Source: Hyphomicrobiaceae bacterium (lineage in GTDB: Bacteria > Pseudomonadota > Alphaproteobacteria > Rhizobiales > Hyphomicrobiaceae). Taken from it: a DNA stretch of 64,000 nucleotides. A program made the position numbers and the translations under genes. The stretch covers positions 49,018 through 113,017 of the forward strand of contig JACKJI010000007.1 of assembly GCA_020638035.1 (NCBI GenBank), given 5' to 3'. Of the stretch, positions 40,916-51,151 are shown piece by piece. Every line of letters begins with the position of its first letter. Within the stretch, counting starts at the first letter, position 1. Below the pieces are notes generated by a model, which saw only the letters and a list, made by a program, of their open reading frames with translations, had not been told where the DNA came from and did no database searches.

Positions 40916-41941
40916 ATGACCGCGCCTGAACTCAAACGCATCATCCAGAAGGTGTCGACCGGCGCCACGCTCACCGACGAGGAGATCGAAGCAGCGCTCG
41001 ACATCATGTCGTCAGGCGCGGCGACTCCGGTGCAGATGGGTGCCTTCCTGATGGCACTGCGCGTGCGCGGTGAGACGGTCGAAGAGATTACCGGTGCGGC
41101 GCGACTGCTGCGCTCGCGCATGCTGACGGTGAACGCTCCGGCCGGTGCCGTCGACATCGTCGGCACCGGCGGCGACAGCCACGGCACCTATAATGTCTCG
41201 ACCTGCTCGGCGATCGTCGCTGCCGGTGCCGGCATCAAGGTCGCCAAACACGGCAACCGCTCAGTCTCCTCGCTCTCGGGTGCCTCGGACGTGTTGACCG
41301 CGTTGGGGGTCAAGGTGGATGTCGGACCTGGTATCGTCTCGCGGGCGATCGTCGAGGCGGGCGTCGGCTTCATGTGGGCGCCGATGCATCACCCTGCCAT
41401 GAAGCAGTGGGCGCCGGTGCGCGCCGAACTTGGCATCCGCACGATCTTCAATCTGCTGGGGCCGCTCGCCAATCCCGCGGGTGTCACGCGTCAGGTGTTG
41501 GGCGTGTTCGACCGGATGTGGGTCGAGCCGCTCGCTCACGTGCTGAAGAACCTCGGTGCCGAGCACGTCTGGGTGGTGCACGGGGCAGACGGCATGGACG
41601 AGCTGACGACCACCGGACCGAGCACGGTCGCCGAATTGAAGGACGGTGACATCGCCCTATTCGAGGTGGTGCCGGAGGACGCCGGCCTGCCGCGCGCGAA
41701 GCTTGCCGATCTGAAGGGGGGCGACGCCAAGGCCAACGCGGAAGCGATCCGCGTCCTCCTGCAAGGCGAGCCAGGCCCCTTCCGCGACATCGTGCTCCTC
41801 AACACGGCCGCCGCCCTGATCGTCGCCGGCAGAGCCTCCAACCTCGCGGACGGCGTCGAACGCGCCGCCCGAGCGATCGACGAAGGTACTGCGGCGACCG
41901 CGCTCGACCGGCTCATCGCAATCACCAACGCAGGAGCCTGA
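40916..41941 (+). CDS. trpD: Anthranilate phosphoribosyltransferase
   Basis: Transfers phosphoribose from PRPP to anthranilate. The 341-aa protein has the PRPP-binding DIVGTGGDSHGTYNVST, KHGNRSVSSLSGASDVLTALG, and FLFNLLGPLANPA-like TIFNLLGPLANPAGVTRQVLGV. ATG 40916 is preferred over an upstream frame extension that overlaps trpG. The stop is 11 bases from the trpC start, so the two are likely co-translated. Confidence 0.96.
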   Translation: MTAPELKRIIQKVSTGATLTDEEIEAALDIMSSGAATPVQMGAFLMALRVRGETVEEITGAARLLRSRMLTVNAPAGAVDIVGTGGDSHGTYNVSTCSAIVAAGAGIKVAKHGNRSVSSLSGASDVLTALGVKVDVGPGIVSRAIVEAGVGFMWAPMHHPAMKQWAPVRAELGIRTIFNLLGPLANPAGVTRQVLGVFDRMWVEPLAHVLKNLGAEHVWVVHGADGMDELTTTGPSTVAELKDGDIALFEVVPEDAGLPRAKLADLKGGDAKANAEAIRVLLQGEPGPFRDIVLLNTAAALIVAGRASNLADGVERAARAIDEGTAATALDRLIAITNAGA

Positions 41942-41952
41942 GTGAGCCGGCC

Positions 41953-42747
41953 ATGAGCGACATCCTCGACAAGATTACGGCCTACAAGCGCGAGGAGGTG
42001 GCGCGCGCGAAGGCGGCGAACCCCTTGCAGGTGATGGCCGAATATGCCCGCTCCGCGCCCAAGGTGCGCCCGTTCGCCGATGCCATTGCGGCAAAGCTTG
42101 CCGGCGGAAAGACTGCGCTCATCGCCGAGATCAAGAAGGCCTCGCCGTCGAAGGGGCTCATCCGCGCCGACTTCGATCCCCCCTCGCTCGCCCGCGCTTA
42201 TGAAGCCGGCGGCGCCACCTGCCTGTCGATCCTTACCGACACGCCGTCCTTCCAGGGTGCGCCCGAATATCTCAAGGCAGCCCGCGCGGCGGTCTCGCTA
42301 CCGGTGCTGCGCAAGGATTTTATGATCGACACCTATCAGGTGGTGGAAGCACGCGCCTGGGGTGCAGATTGCATCCTCATCATCATGGCGGAAGTCGACG
42401 ACGCCACCGCCCGCGATCTCGCATCCGCGGCCAGCGATTGGGGTATGGATGCGATCGTCGAGGTGCATGACGATGCCGAACTCGACCGTGCATTGGCGCT
42501 GCCCTGCCGTCTCATCGGCATCAACAACCGCAACCTGAAGACCTTCGAGACGACGCTGAAGACGACCGAACGTCTGGCTCCGCGCGTGCCGGGCGACCGC
42601 ATCGTCATTGGCGAGAGCGGGATCTTCACGCCCGAGGACATCGCGCGCTTGAACAAGGTAGGCGTGGGCACCTTCCTCGTCGGCGAGAGCCTGATGCGCC
42701 AGACCGACGTGACGGCCGCCACGAAAGCACTGTTGAGGGCGGGGTAG
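41953..42747 (+). CDS. trpC: Indole-3-glycerol-phosphate synthase
   Basis: Closes the indole ring from carboxyphenylamino-deoxyribulose phosphate. The 264-aa barrel shows LIAEIKKASPSKG (catalytic Lys and Glu area), LSILTDTPSFQG, LPVLRKDFMIDTYQV, IGINNRNLKTFETTL and ESGIFTPEDI. It is the last trp gene here; trpF, trpB and trpA are not in the window. Its TAG stop is the first three bases of a long inverted repeat. Confidence 0.96.
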   Translation: MSDILDKITAYKREEVARAKAANPLQVMAEYARSAPKVRPFADAIAAKLAGGKTALIAEIKKASPSKGLIRADFDPPSLARAYEAGGATCLSILTDTPSFQGAPEYLKAARAAVSLPVLRKDFMIDTYQVVEARAWGADCILIIMAEVDDATARDLASAASDWGMDAIVEVHDDAELDRALALPCRLIGINNRNLKTFETTLKTTERLAPRVPGDRIVIGESGIFTPEDIARLNKVGVGTFLVGESLMRQTDVTAATKALLRAG

Positions 42748-42797
42748 AGCATTTTTTCTACGCCAACCCGGCCTCCACTTTGGCGAAAAATGCTCTA
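42745..42797. terminator. Inverted repeat at the trpC stop
   Basis: TAGAGCATTTTT (42745-42756) and AAAAATGCTCTA (42786-42797) are perfect 12-base inverted arms that include the trpC stop codon. With T-rich and A-rich arms it can end transcription from both sides, which suits the convergent zinc-ribbon gene. The GAGCAT ends also occur in the repeat at 24510-24558. Confidence 0.7.
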
Positions 42798-42808
42798 CTG
42801 ATCCGAAC

Positions 42809-42970
42809 TCAGCCGTAGAGAGTTTTCCACTTCCGACGGATATCGGTAGCGCTTTCTCTCGACGTGTCCCACGTGACGGTGGGACGGCCACACACCTTGC
42901 ACTTATCAGCGCCAGCACTCTGCTGTCTGTCACACCGCCCACAATATTCCACTTCATCCTTGGCCGACAT
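42809..42970 (-). CDS. Small zinc-ribbon protein (53 aa)
   Basis: A short frame starting MSAKDEVEYCGRCDRQQ with two CxxC knuckles, Cys10/Cys13 and Cys24/Cys27 (KCKVCGRPTVTW), a treble-clef or rubredoxin-like zinc ribbon. AAGGGGG is seven bases before the ATG and the gene begins 15 bases after the stop of the preceding minus-strand gene, so they look like a two-gene operon. The C-terminus (ATDIRRKWKTLYG) is basic. No named family is recognised; nucleic-acid or protein contact is inference. Confidence 0.7.
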   Translation of the reverse strand: MSAKDEVEYCGRCDRQQSAGADKCKVCGRPTVTWDTSRESATDIRRKWKTLYG

Positions 42971-42985
42971 CGGTTCGCCCCCTTT

Positions 42986-43216
42986 TCAAGACCATTTGCA
43001 TCCGCGCCGCCGAAACTCCATTTGGACGAGCTGATAGGTCCTATTGTCGCCATTGCGCTTGGCGCGCTCACCCAGCCGTTCGAGATGTTTGCCACAAAGG
43101 GCATCAGGAAACTCACGGCTTATCGAACCCAGGTAGGCGTCTCCGCACTCTTGGCAATGCAGCGTCCGATCAGCGCCATATCGTGCCTGACGGAAGGCAT
43201 CTTTGAACAAGCCCAT
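42986..43216 (-). CDS. Small cysteine-containing protein (76 aa), unknown
   Basis: MGLFKDAFRQARYG, then HCQECGDAYLGS and LCGKHLERLGERAKRNGD: CxxC plus C-x-x-H make a possible single zinc site. A strong ribosome site AGGGGG lies six bases upstream of the ATG, following an AT-rich stretch that may be the promoter. Followed directly by the zinc-ribbon gene. Lower GC than the trp genes. Function unknown. Confidence 0.65.
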   Translation of the reverse strand: MGLFKDAFRQARYGADRTLHCQECGDAYLGSISREFPDALCGKHLERLGERAKRNGDNRTYQLVQMEFRRRGCKWS

Positions 43217-43569
43217 ATCACCCCCTAAAAAATATTCAGACGAAGGACGGTCAATGTTGATCAGTTAGCGTCCTACGTCAACTGAAGTACGTCAGGCCCA
43301 TTCAAAAATTCCAGTAGAGGGAAGCAACGCGTTAGCAATGGCGGCGTGCCCAGTCCGGTTCGTCTTCACCGCTAACAGGTCGCGCCCTCTCGTATCGCGG
43401 AAATGGCGGCATGTCCGGCGCGAGCACCGATACTTCGCAAAAAATCGACAAACAGAAGACTGGAGTGCAGTCCTCCGATTCACTCCATATGAAGCGAAAA
43501 GAACTTCAATATGAAGAGCACGCGCACTGTCTTGACATCACGACGTCTCAAAGAATGCGACCACACGGC
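43217..43569. other. Intergenic, 353 bp, no gene seen
   Basis: Lies between two minus-strand small genes. It is AT-richer than its surroundings, especially 43217-43250 and 43435-43520, and probably carries the promoter of the cysteine-containing small protein gene. No hairpin terminator, tRNA or coding frame could be supported. Confidence 0.5.
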
Positions 43570-43896
43570 TTACTTCACCAGGCCACACTCCTTCATGAAG
43601 GCGAAGGTCTTGTCGACAATGTCGTCTTCCTCCTTCTCGGAGAGGCCGGAGTCCGACTGCACAAGTTCGCCGATCGGCTGCGCCAGTGACTGATAAGCGA
43701 AGGTGAGCGCCTTGTCCTTGAACGCGGCATCGACCTTGCCGGCAACGCATGCGCACGTCGCCTTCGCCTCTGCTCCGCGCTCCTTCTCGCAGGCGGCGAG
43801 AAAGGCCGCACGGTCGGCGGCACATGCGGAGCCCTGAAAACCGATGGACGCAGCGATCGCGGCAAGAAAGAACAGACGGCGGGAGGAAGCAGACAT
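43570..43896 (-). CDS. Small secreted protein with conserved-looking cysteines (108 aa)
   Basis: Signal peptide (residues 1-26, ending ACA) followed by a helical domain with four cysteines in the mature part (AACEKERG, TCACVAG, KECGLVK), which could form disulfides in the periplasm. GAGG lies six bases upstream of the ATG. No family is recognised with certainty. The 304 bases between it and moaC (43897-44200) hold no gene that I can support. Confidence 0.7.
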   Translation of the reverse strand: MSASSRRLFFLAAIAASIGFQGSACAADRAAFLAACEKERGAEAKATCACVAGKVDAAFKDKALTFAYQSLAQPIGELVQSDSGLSEKEEDDIVDKTFAFMKECGLVK

Positions 43897-44200
43897 GGAA
43901 GCCTCGGCGAGCGGTTCTGGACGGTCGGATTTACCCCCTAAAACCGATCTAATCGGTTGGGCGTATCCAAGATCATACTAGCGCTCAATTGGGTTGTCGT
44001 TGAGGCGCACTGTGTGACGTGGCTACGACTCTTGCCTAGGGTCCGGACCCTAATCCCTTAACGGACCGAACTTTGTCCCGCGACGGACCGGGATCCGTGC
44101 CCTGGCGCGCCCTTACCTCGGCTTGATATAGTCCGCGCCGAACCTGCATGTGCCGATCCCTCCGGCGCACCCGACCGATGCCTGCCAGCGAGTGTCTCAA

Positions 44201-44745
<545 letters not shown>

Positions 44746-44746
<1 letters not shown>

Positions 44747-45951
44747 TGGCGCTGCTCCCTGTCGAAGCGGCGCTCGCACGCATCCTGGCAAAGGCGTGGC
44801 CGATGGACGCCGAAGAGGTGCCGCTCGACCGGCTCGCGGGCCGTGTGCTGGCAACGGATGTCTGCGCTCGCCTCTCCCAACCGCCCTTCGACGCGTCCGC
44901 CATGGATGGTTATGCCGTACGCGCGCAAGACGTGACGACACGACCTGCGACGCTGAAGCTGATTGGTGAATCTGCCGCCGGCCACGGGTTTGCCGGGCAT
45001 GTCCGGGCAGGCGAGACCGTGCGCATCTTCACGGGCGCCCCGGTGCCCGAAGGTGCTGATGCCATCGTCATTCAGGAAAACGTGGCGGCCGACGGCCCAG
45101 CCATCACCATCGTCGATGGCACGCCCGACCCCGCTCATGTCCGTCCGCGGGGTGGCGACTTCAAGGAGGGCGACGTCGCGCTGCGCAAAGGTCATCGCCT
45201 GACCTCGCGCGATGTCCTGCTTGCCGCCGCCATGGGACATGCCACGCTCTCCTGCGCACGCCCACCCAAGGTTGCCATCCTCGCTACCGGCGACGAACTG
45301 GTCGAGCCGGGAGAGACCCCGCGCGCCGATCAGATCGTATCATCGAACCCTTACGGCCTCGCCGCCATGCTCGCCGCCTTCGGTGCGTCACCCGTGAGAC
45401 TCGGGATCGCCCGCGACACGCGCGAAAGTCTCGCTGCCAAGCTTGAAGAGGCCGCCGACGCCGACATCCTGCTCACCATCGGCGGCGCGTCGGTCGGTGA
45501 CCACGATCTCGTCGTGCCGACGCTTCAGGACGCCGGCGTGACACTCGACTTCTGGAAGATCGCCATGCGTCCGGGCAAGCCGATGATTTTCGGTCACCGC
45601 GACCGGCATGTCGTGCTGGGCCTGCCGGGCAACCCGGTCTCGTCCATGATCTGCGCCCGCGTCTTCGCCGTTCCTCTGGTGCTGGCCATGCTTGGCCGCC
45701 AGCCCGAAGCGGCGCAGCCCATCCCGGCTGCGCTCGCCACACCGCTCGAGACGAATGGCCCGCGCACGCACTTCATGCGTGCCCTACGCTCCACCAACGG
45801 CGCAGGTCTGCCTGTTGTTTGCCCGATCGCCAGCCAGGACAGCTCGCTGATGGCACCGCTGGCGACGGCCGACTGCCTGGTGGTCCGGCCGCCGGGCGCT
45901 CCGGCGCTGCCTGCCGGCGCCAGCGTCGACACCCTGCCGCTCGACTTCTGA
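44746..45951 (+). CDS. moeA: Molybdopterin molybdenumtransferase (MoeA)
   Basis: Inserts molybdate into adenylylated molybdopterin, the last step of cofactor synthesis. The 401-aa protein starts on the moaC stop and shows PPFDASAMDGYAVRAQD, TGAPVPEGADAIVIQE, ATGDELVEPGE, TIGGASVGDHD, MRPGKPMIFG and LGLPGNPVSS. These motifs and the length are typical. lexA follows after 208 bases containing LexA boxes. Confidence 0.96.
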
Positions 45952-46019
45952 GGCGACCAGGCCTCCCCAACCGCGATGCAGGGATGACGTTATCCACCGT
46001 GCACCGAAAGCCCCTTGCG

Positions 46020-46034
46020 GAACACCTCGGGAAC
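46020..46034. promoter_or_regulatory. LexA box (direct repeat GAAC-N7-GAAC)
   Basis: GAACACCTCGGGAAC matches the alphaproteobacterial SOS box, which is the direct repeat GTTC-N7-GTTC read on the other strand. It lies 126 bases before the lexA start. A second, imperfect site GTTC-N7-GTGC follows at 46046-46060. Autorepression of lexA is expected. Confidence 0.8.
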
Positions 46035-46159
46035 GCGTAGTGTACGTTCATGATTTGTGCTGAGATGCCCCGGGACAGCGTGAGCTGGGGTGTGCGTTGC
46101 ACTCGGCAGCATGAGAGGGAAGGTCCGGCCAGACCGGGCCGCAACATGGCGGAGGCGTG

Positions 46160-46858
46160 ATGCTCACGCAAAAACAGAAAGAACTCCTGCTCTTCATCCA
46201 CGAGCGCATGCAGGCGGACGGTGTGCCGCCCTCGTTCGACGAGATGAAGGACGCGCTGGACCTGAAGTCGAAGTCGGGCATTCACCGGTTGATCACCGCG
46301 CTTGTTGAGCGGGGCTTCATTCGCCGCCTGCCGCACCGGGCACGCGCCATCGAGGTCATCAAGCTGCCTGAAGGCGGCGAGAGCGCTCCGCGCAAGGGTG
46401 GTTTTCAACCAAGCGTCATCGAGGGGAGCGGTCGTCGCGAGCTGGCACAGCCGACGTCTGTCACGATCGACGCCCGCACCGTTTCCGTTCCCGTGATGGG
46501 CCGCATTGCTGCCGGCACACCAATCAGTGCCATTCAAAATCACACACACGACATCGCGTGCCCGCCGGACCTGCTCACCAGCGGCGAGCATTTCGCCCTC
46601 GAGGTGAAAGGCGATTCGATGATCGAGGCCGGCATCCACGATGGCGATACGGTCATTATTCGCCGCTGCGACACGGCCGAGAACGGTGACATCGTCGTCG
46701 CTCTCGTCGAGCACGAGGAAGCGACCCTCAAGAGATTGCGCAAGAAGGGCACGACGATCGCGCTGGAAGCCGCCAACCCCGAGTTCAAGACGCGAATTTT
46801 CGGTCCCGACCAGGTTGATATCCAGGGTCGTCTCGTCGGGCTCATCCGCCGCTACTGA
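46160..46858 (+). CDS. lexA: LexA repressor
   Basis: Master repressor of the SOS response that self-cleaves when RecA filaments form. The 232-aa protein has the N-terminal winged helix (LTQKQKELLLFIHERMQADGVPPSFDEMKDALDLKSKSGIHRLI), the cleavage site Ala118-Gly119 in RIAAGTP and the Ser153 (GDSMIEAG) - Lys191 (ATLKRL) dyad. Start at the ATG 46160 with GGAGG four bases upstream. Its own LexA boxes lie at 46020-46060. moaC-moeA-lexA is a common order in alphaproteobacteria, followed by comEC and gltX as here. Confidence 0.96.
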   Translation: MLTQKQKELLLFIHERMQADGVPPSFDEMKDALDLKSKSGIHRLITALVERGFIRRLPHRARAIEVIKLPEGGESAPRKGGFQPSVIEGSGRRELAQPTSVTIDARTVSVPVMGRIAAGTPISAIQNHTHDIACPPDLLTSGEHFALEVKGDSMIEAGIHDGDTVIIRRCDTAENGDIVVALVEHEEATLKRLRKKGTTIALEAANPEFKTRIFGPDQVDIQGRLVGLIRRY

Positions 46859-46915
46859 CACAGGCGCTGAGCTTGGCGTGCAGCGTCGGCGTTGTCCGGT
46901 GCCGACGGTTATTGG

Positions 46916-49339
46916 TCAATTGTCGCCGCCCTCGTCCACCTCGTCTTCCACCTCCGGCCGCGGCAGTTGCAGTGTGTCGAGCATGTGGAGGGGGGCACTG
47001 AAACGGGCGACACCCCGGCGGCTGAATTCGTGTTCGGCCGTCGGACCGGCTTGATGCCCGGTGGCATCGGCCGGGCTGTTCGCTGTAGCCCGAGCTGCCG
47101 CCAGCCTGCGCCCCTCTGCCGACCAGGGGTGTGGCGGCGACCATGGCCGTACGCCGCGCTCCTGTGCCACGGTTCTCACGCGCACCTGGCGTGCACCGTC
47201 GATATAGAGCGCATGTGTCCCGGCGGTTCGCACCGCCAGGAAATCGATCACTTTGACCGGCGAGGTACAGCCTCCCGGAGCCGGCACGGCGAGCACGAGC
47301 ACGTCGGCAGCCGCGCAGTCGTCGGCCACGGAAGCGGCATGTCGCGAGATGGCCACGCGCGTGCCGCGCACCTTCGCGACGCAGCCGACCGAGTCGCACG
47401 TTAGGCCGGCTCCAGCGACGGCCTGCTCCGGACTGCGGGCATCGCCGTCATGCTCGAGCCAGCGCCTGAGCTCGAACCGGGCCTGTGCTGCGGAGATCGC
47501 CACGAACCGCCCATCGTCTGCCCTGACCGCGACGAGGCGTCCATCCCGTCCGACCAGAACGTCTGGCCGTGCGGCGAGCGGCGCAATGGCGGCACCTGCC
47601 GCTAGCAGGGCGATGCCTGCCACCCGCCAGCGGCCCTGCCACAGCGCCAGCCACAAGCCTCCGGCTACGACCAATGCAAATGCCTGCGTGGGAATGGCCG
47701 CCACCACGCCGACGGCGCCCGGCAGTGCGGCGACGTATCGGGCCGTGGCACTCATCGCATCGATGCCCAGCCCCATCAGCTGCAGCGGCCCGCTCTCAAG
47801 CCCCAGCGGCATGAACACCAGCGTCGCCAGCGCCGCGGGCATCACCACGAGATTGCAGATCGGCACGGCGAGGAGATTTGCCAGAACCCCGTAATGCTGC
47901 GTCTTGTGGAAATGGTAGATCGCAAACGGCGTCACGGCCGCCGAAGCCACCAGCGTGGACAGCACAACGCCGCCGACGAATACCAACACGAATCCCAACA
48001 CTCCCGAAGACGCGAGCCGCGGCGCGCCACCGCGCTGGCGCAATGCCTCATATGCCGCAACCAGTGCAACCACGGCGGCAAATGACATCTGGAAGCCAAC
48101 ATCGAGCAGGCTTTCGGGAAACAGCAGCAGGATGATAAGCGCGGAGACCGCGACATTGCGCAGCGCCAACGCCGGCCGATCGAGCAGGATCGCCAGGAAC
48201 ATGATTGAAATCATGATGAATGAGCGCAAGGTGGCGAACGTCGTTCCCGATATCGCCAGGTATGCAAGCGACCCGCCCGCCGCCGCAAGTGCCGCCCACT
48301 TTTTCACCGGATACCGCAGCGCGAGCGCTGGCACGAGCGCCAGCATGAAACGTACCGCGAAAAATACCGCTCCGCCCATGATCGCCATGTGCAGCCCGGA
48401 GATCGACAGGATGTGAAACAGACCTGAATCCCGGTAGGCCGTGTTGGTGGCTTCCGGAATGCCGCCTCGCTCGCCGGTCACCAGTGCCTTGGCGATCGCG
48501 GCCGTCTCGCCCGATAACACGCGGTCGATGCGCGCACCGATCGCGCGGCGCAACCGCTGTATGCCCGCGAGAAACTGTAAAGTCACCGGAGGTGGTGGAG
48601 CCTCGGGGTCGGCAAGCGGCGGCGACAACGAATAGCCGACTGCGCCGATCCCGGCGAAATAGGCATAACGCGAGAAATCGAAGCCGCCGGGCAGCGCAGG
48701 TGCGGCCGGCGCCGCCAGATGTGCCTTGAGGATGACCGCATCGCCGGGAGCAAACCCGTCGCCTCCCGCCATCGCCCGCACGCGCACGCGCTGCGGCCAC
48801 GCGTCACCCGGCATCCCGGCGAGATGATAGACCAGAAGCGTCAGCCGCTCGCCACGTCCTTCGCGCGGCTCGGCGAGTTCGACGTACCCGCGAACTTCGA
48901 CCGGACCGATCCGCCGGTCGAGGATCGGCGCATCGACGATCGCTGACCGCGTCGTGATCAGCACGAAGCCCAATACGACTAGGAGCGTTGCATCCAGCGC
49001 GAGCCGCAGCGCCGGCATGCGCGAGGCTGCATAGCGCATGCTCGCAACGGTGATCAGGGCCAATATGCCCAGCGCCGGTGCCGGCTCGCGCGGCAGGGCA
49101 AAATAGACAGCGATGCCCGCCCCGATGAGCGCAGGCACCCACAAAAACCAATATGCCCGTTCCGCCTCCAGGGCCGTAGCCAGCCGACCCAGCGGCCGAA
49201 TTCGATCGGCGTTGCTCCCAGCCACCGCGCCGGCCCGCTCCGGCCATGGCTGCGAGCCCCGCTCATGCCCGGCGTTGGTGATTTCTGCCCCGGAATCAGC
49301 CGTACTGCCGGCCAGCCAATCCGGATCACGCGACGACAT
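46916..49339 (-). CDS. ComEC/Rec2-related inner membrane protein
   Basis: Channel protein of natural DNA uptake. The 807-aa product has a DUF4131-type N-terminal part with soluble OB-like domain (about residues 140-240), then the competence core with GERGGIPEATNTAYRDSGLFHILSISGLHMAIMGG and many membrane helices (about 320-600), and a C-terminal part (about 610-760) that has lost the metal-binding signature of the beta-lactamase-like domain found in full ComEC. Its partner genes for pilus assembly are not in the window. Convergent with lexA and divergent from gltX, 95 bases away. Confidence 0.9.
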   Translation of the reverse strand: MSSRDPDWLAGSTADSGAEITNAGHERGSQPWPERAGAVAGSNADRIRPLGRLATALEAERAYWFLWVPALIGAGIAVYFALPREPAPALGILALITVASMRYAASRMPALRLALDATLLVVLGFVLITTRSAIVDAPILDRRIGPVEVRGYVELAEPREGRGERLTLLVYHLAGMPGDAWPQRVRVRAMAGGDGFAPGDAVILKAHLAAPAAPALPGGFDFSRYAYFAGIGAVGYSLSPPLADPEAPPPPVTLQFLAGIQRLRRAIGARIDRVLSGETAAIAKALVTGERGGIPEATNTAYRDSGLFHILSISGLHMAIMGGAVFFAVRFMLALVPALALRYPVKKWAALAAAGGSLAYLAISGTTFATLRSFIMISIMFLAILLDRPALALRNVAVSALIILLLFPESLLDVGFQMSFAAVVALVAAYEALRQRGGAPRLASSGVLGFVLVFVGGVVLSTLVASAAVTPFAIYHFHKTQHYGVLANLLAVPICNLVVMPAALATLVFMPLGLESGPLQLMGLGIDAMSATARYVAALPGAVGVVAAIPTQAFALVVAGGLWLALWQGRWRVAGIALLAAGAAIAPLAARPDVLVGRDGRLVAVRADDGRFVAISAAQARFELRRWLEHDGDARSPEQAVAGAGLTCDSVGCVAKVRGTRVAISRHAASVADDCAAADVLVLAVPAPGGCTSPVKVIDFLAVRTAGTHALYIDGARQVRVRTVAQERGVRPWSPPHPWSAEGRRLAAARATANSPADATGHQAGPTAEHEFSRRGVARFSAPLHMLDTLQLPRPEVEDEVDEGGDN

Positions 49340-49434
49340 GCCTGCCTCGCATCAGGTCTCGGCACTTACCGCTGGCCGTACCCTGTGGTAAACGCCCAAA
49401 CACCTCGGACAAGCCCTCGGCACCGACGTTGATC

Positions 49435-50895
49435 ATGGCACGCGAGATGACAGAAAAACAGACCTCCGTATACACCGCACCCATCGTACGGTTTGCGCCT
49501 TCGCCGACCGGATTTCTGCACATCGGGGGCGCCCGCACCGCGCTGTTCAACTGGCTTTATGCGAAGGCCAAGGGGGGCACGTTCCTGCTCCGCATCGAAG
49601 ACACCGACCGTGCGCGCAATTCCGAAGAGGCGATTGGCGCCATCATCGACGGGTTGAAATGGCTGGAACTCGATTGGACCGGCGAGCCCGTCTCCCAGTT
49701 CTCCCGCGCCCATAGCCACAAGGAGGCCGCTGAGGAACTGCTCGCCGCCGGTCACGCCTACCGTTGTTTCCTCACCAAAGAAGAACTCGACGACATGCGC
49801 GCACGCGCGGAGGCGGAGAGATTGCCGCTGACGATCCGTTCTCCCTGGCGCGACCGTCCTGCGTCGGAAGCACCCGATCACATGCCCTTCACAATCCGCC
49901 TCAAAGCCCCGCGCGAGGGCGAGACAGTGATCGAAGATCACGTGCAAGGCCGTGTCGTCTTCCCAAACAAGGATCTCGACGACCTCATCCTGCTGCGCTC
50001 GGACGGCGTGCCCACCTATAATCTCGCCGTCGTCGTCGACGATCACGACATGGGCGTCACTCACGTCATTCGCGGCGTCGATCATCTGACCAATGCCGCG
50101 CGTCAGACGCAGATCTACAAAGGCCTCGGCTGGAATGTGCCTGAGTTCTCGCACGTGCCGCTGATCCATGGACCCGACGGCGCCAAGCTGTCGAAGCGCC
50201 ATGGCGCTCTAGGCGTCGAAGCCTACCGGGCGATGGGTTATCTGCCCGAGGCCTTGCGAAATTATCTGGTACGGCTCGGCTGGAGTCATGGCGACGATGA
50301 GATCATCTCCACGGCGCAATTGATCGAGTGGTTCGACGTCGACGGCATCGGCAAAAGCCCCGCACGATTCGACTTTGCCAAACTCGAGGCCTTGAACGCG
50401 CACTATATACGTGCTGCGAGCGACGAGGAGCTGTTCGACCGCGCCGTTCACATTCTGCCCGAGATCTCCGGCGGCGACAGCATCGCCAAAGCTCTGGCGC
50501 GCGGTGCGAGCCCGCGGTTTCGCGCCGCCATCCCCAGTCTCAAAGAGCGTTCCAAGACGCTGATCGATCTCATCAACGGCGCCGCGTACGTCTTCGCGTC
50601 GCGGCCTATTGAACTTGACGACAAGGCCGCAAAGGCGATCGACGAAGAGGCACGGCATATGCTGGCCGAGCTTCTCGCGCGGCTGAAATCGGCAAAGGCG
50701 TGGGACGCTGCAGCGCTCGAGGCCGACGTGCGTACGTTCGCCGAGGAAACCGGCCGCAAACTCGGCAAGGTGGCGCAGCCCCTGCGCGCAGCGCTCACGG
50801 GATCAACCGTTTCGCCGCCGGTCTTCGACGTCATGGCGGTACTGGGCGAAGAGGAGAGCATTGCCCGCATCGCCGACCATGCAGCCCACTCCTAG
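49435..50895 (+). CDS. gltX: Glutamate--tRNA ligase
   Basis: Charges tRNA-Glu (and in many bacteria tRNA-Gln for later amidation). The 486-aa class I synthetase carries RFAPSPTGFLHIGGARTALFNW (HIGH motif at 29-32), LRIEDTDRARN, and KLSKRHGALGVE (KMSKS loop). Motifs and length match a discriminating or non-discriminating GltX. The start ATG 49435 is preceded by a weak site; an ATG at 49447 is equally possible. Directly followed by gltA with 256 bases between. Confidence 0.95.
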   Translation: MAREMTEKQTSVYTAPIVRFAPSPTGFLHIGGARTALFNWLYAKAKGGTFLLRIEDTDRARNSEEAIGAIIDGLKWLELDWTGEPVSQFSRAHSHKEAAEELLAAGHAYRCFLTKEELDDMRARAEAERLPLTIRSPWRDRPASEAPDHMPFTIRLKAPREGETVIEDHVQGRVVFPNKDLDDLILLRSDGVPTYNLAVVVDDHDMGVTHVIRGVDHLTNAARQTQIYKGLGWNVPEFSHVPLIHGPDGAKLSKRHGALGVEAYRAMGYLPEALRNYLVRLGWSHGDDEIISTAQLIEWFDVDGIGKSPARFDFAKLEALNAHYIRAASDEELFDRAVHILPEISGGDSIAKALARGASPRFRAAIPSLKERSKTLIDLINGAAYVFASRPIELDDKAAKAIDEEARHMLAELLARLKSAKAWDAAALEADVRTFAEETGRKLGKVAQPLRAALTGSTVSPPVFDVMAVLGEEESIARIADHAAHS

Positions 50896-51151
50896 GCCGC
50901 GCCAAGCCGATGCTGCGCCGCAGAACAGGGCTATCCCTGCAGCCGGGCCACGACACTGGAACCGTCCATCACGGCCCGATTAAGCCTTTGTGATAACAGC
51001 ATTTTGACCTAGAGGCTCTAGCCCAATTTCGCCGAAGGGTTATCTTGTCGCAGGGCGGAATGTCAGGTACCAAAAGCCATAGACGCTCCACTTCTGCGGG
51101 ACAGGCGCGGAGCCTCCCGAGCCGCCACTCGCCCAGGCGAGGGTTTCAATC

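Noticed and set aside
46916..49339. A DNA-uptake locus around comEC
   Set aside because: No pilus, ComF or DprA genes are nearby; the position next to lexA and gltX is the ordinary chromosomal one.
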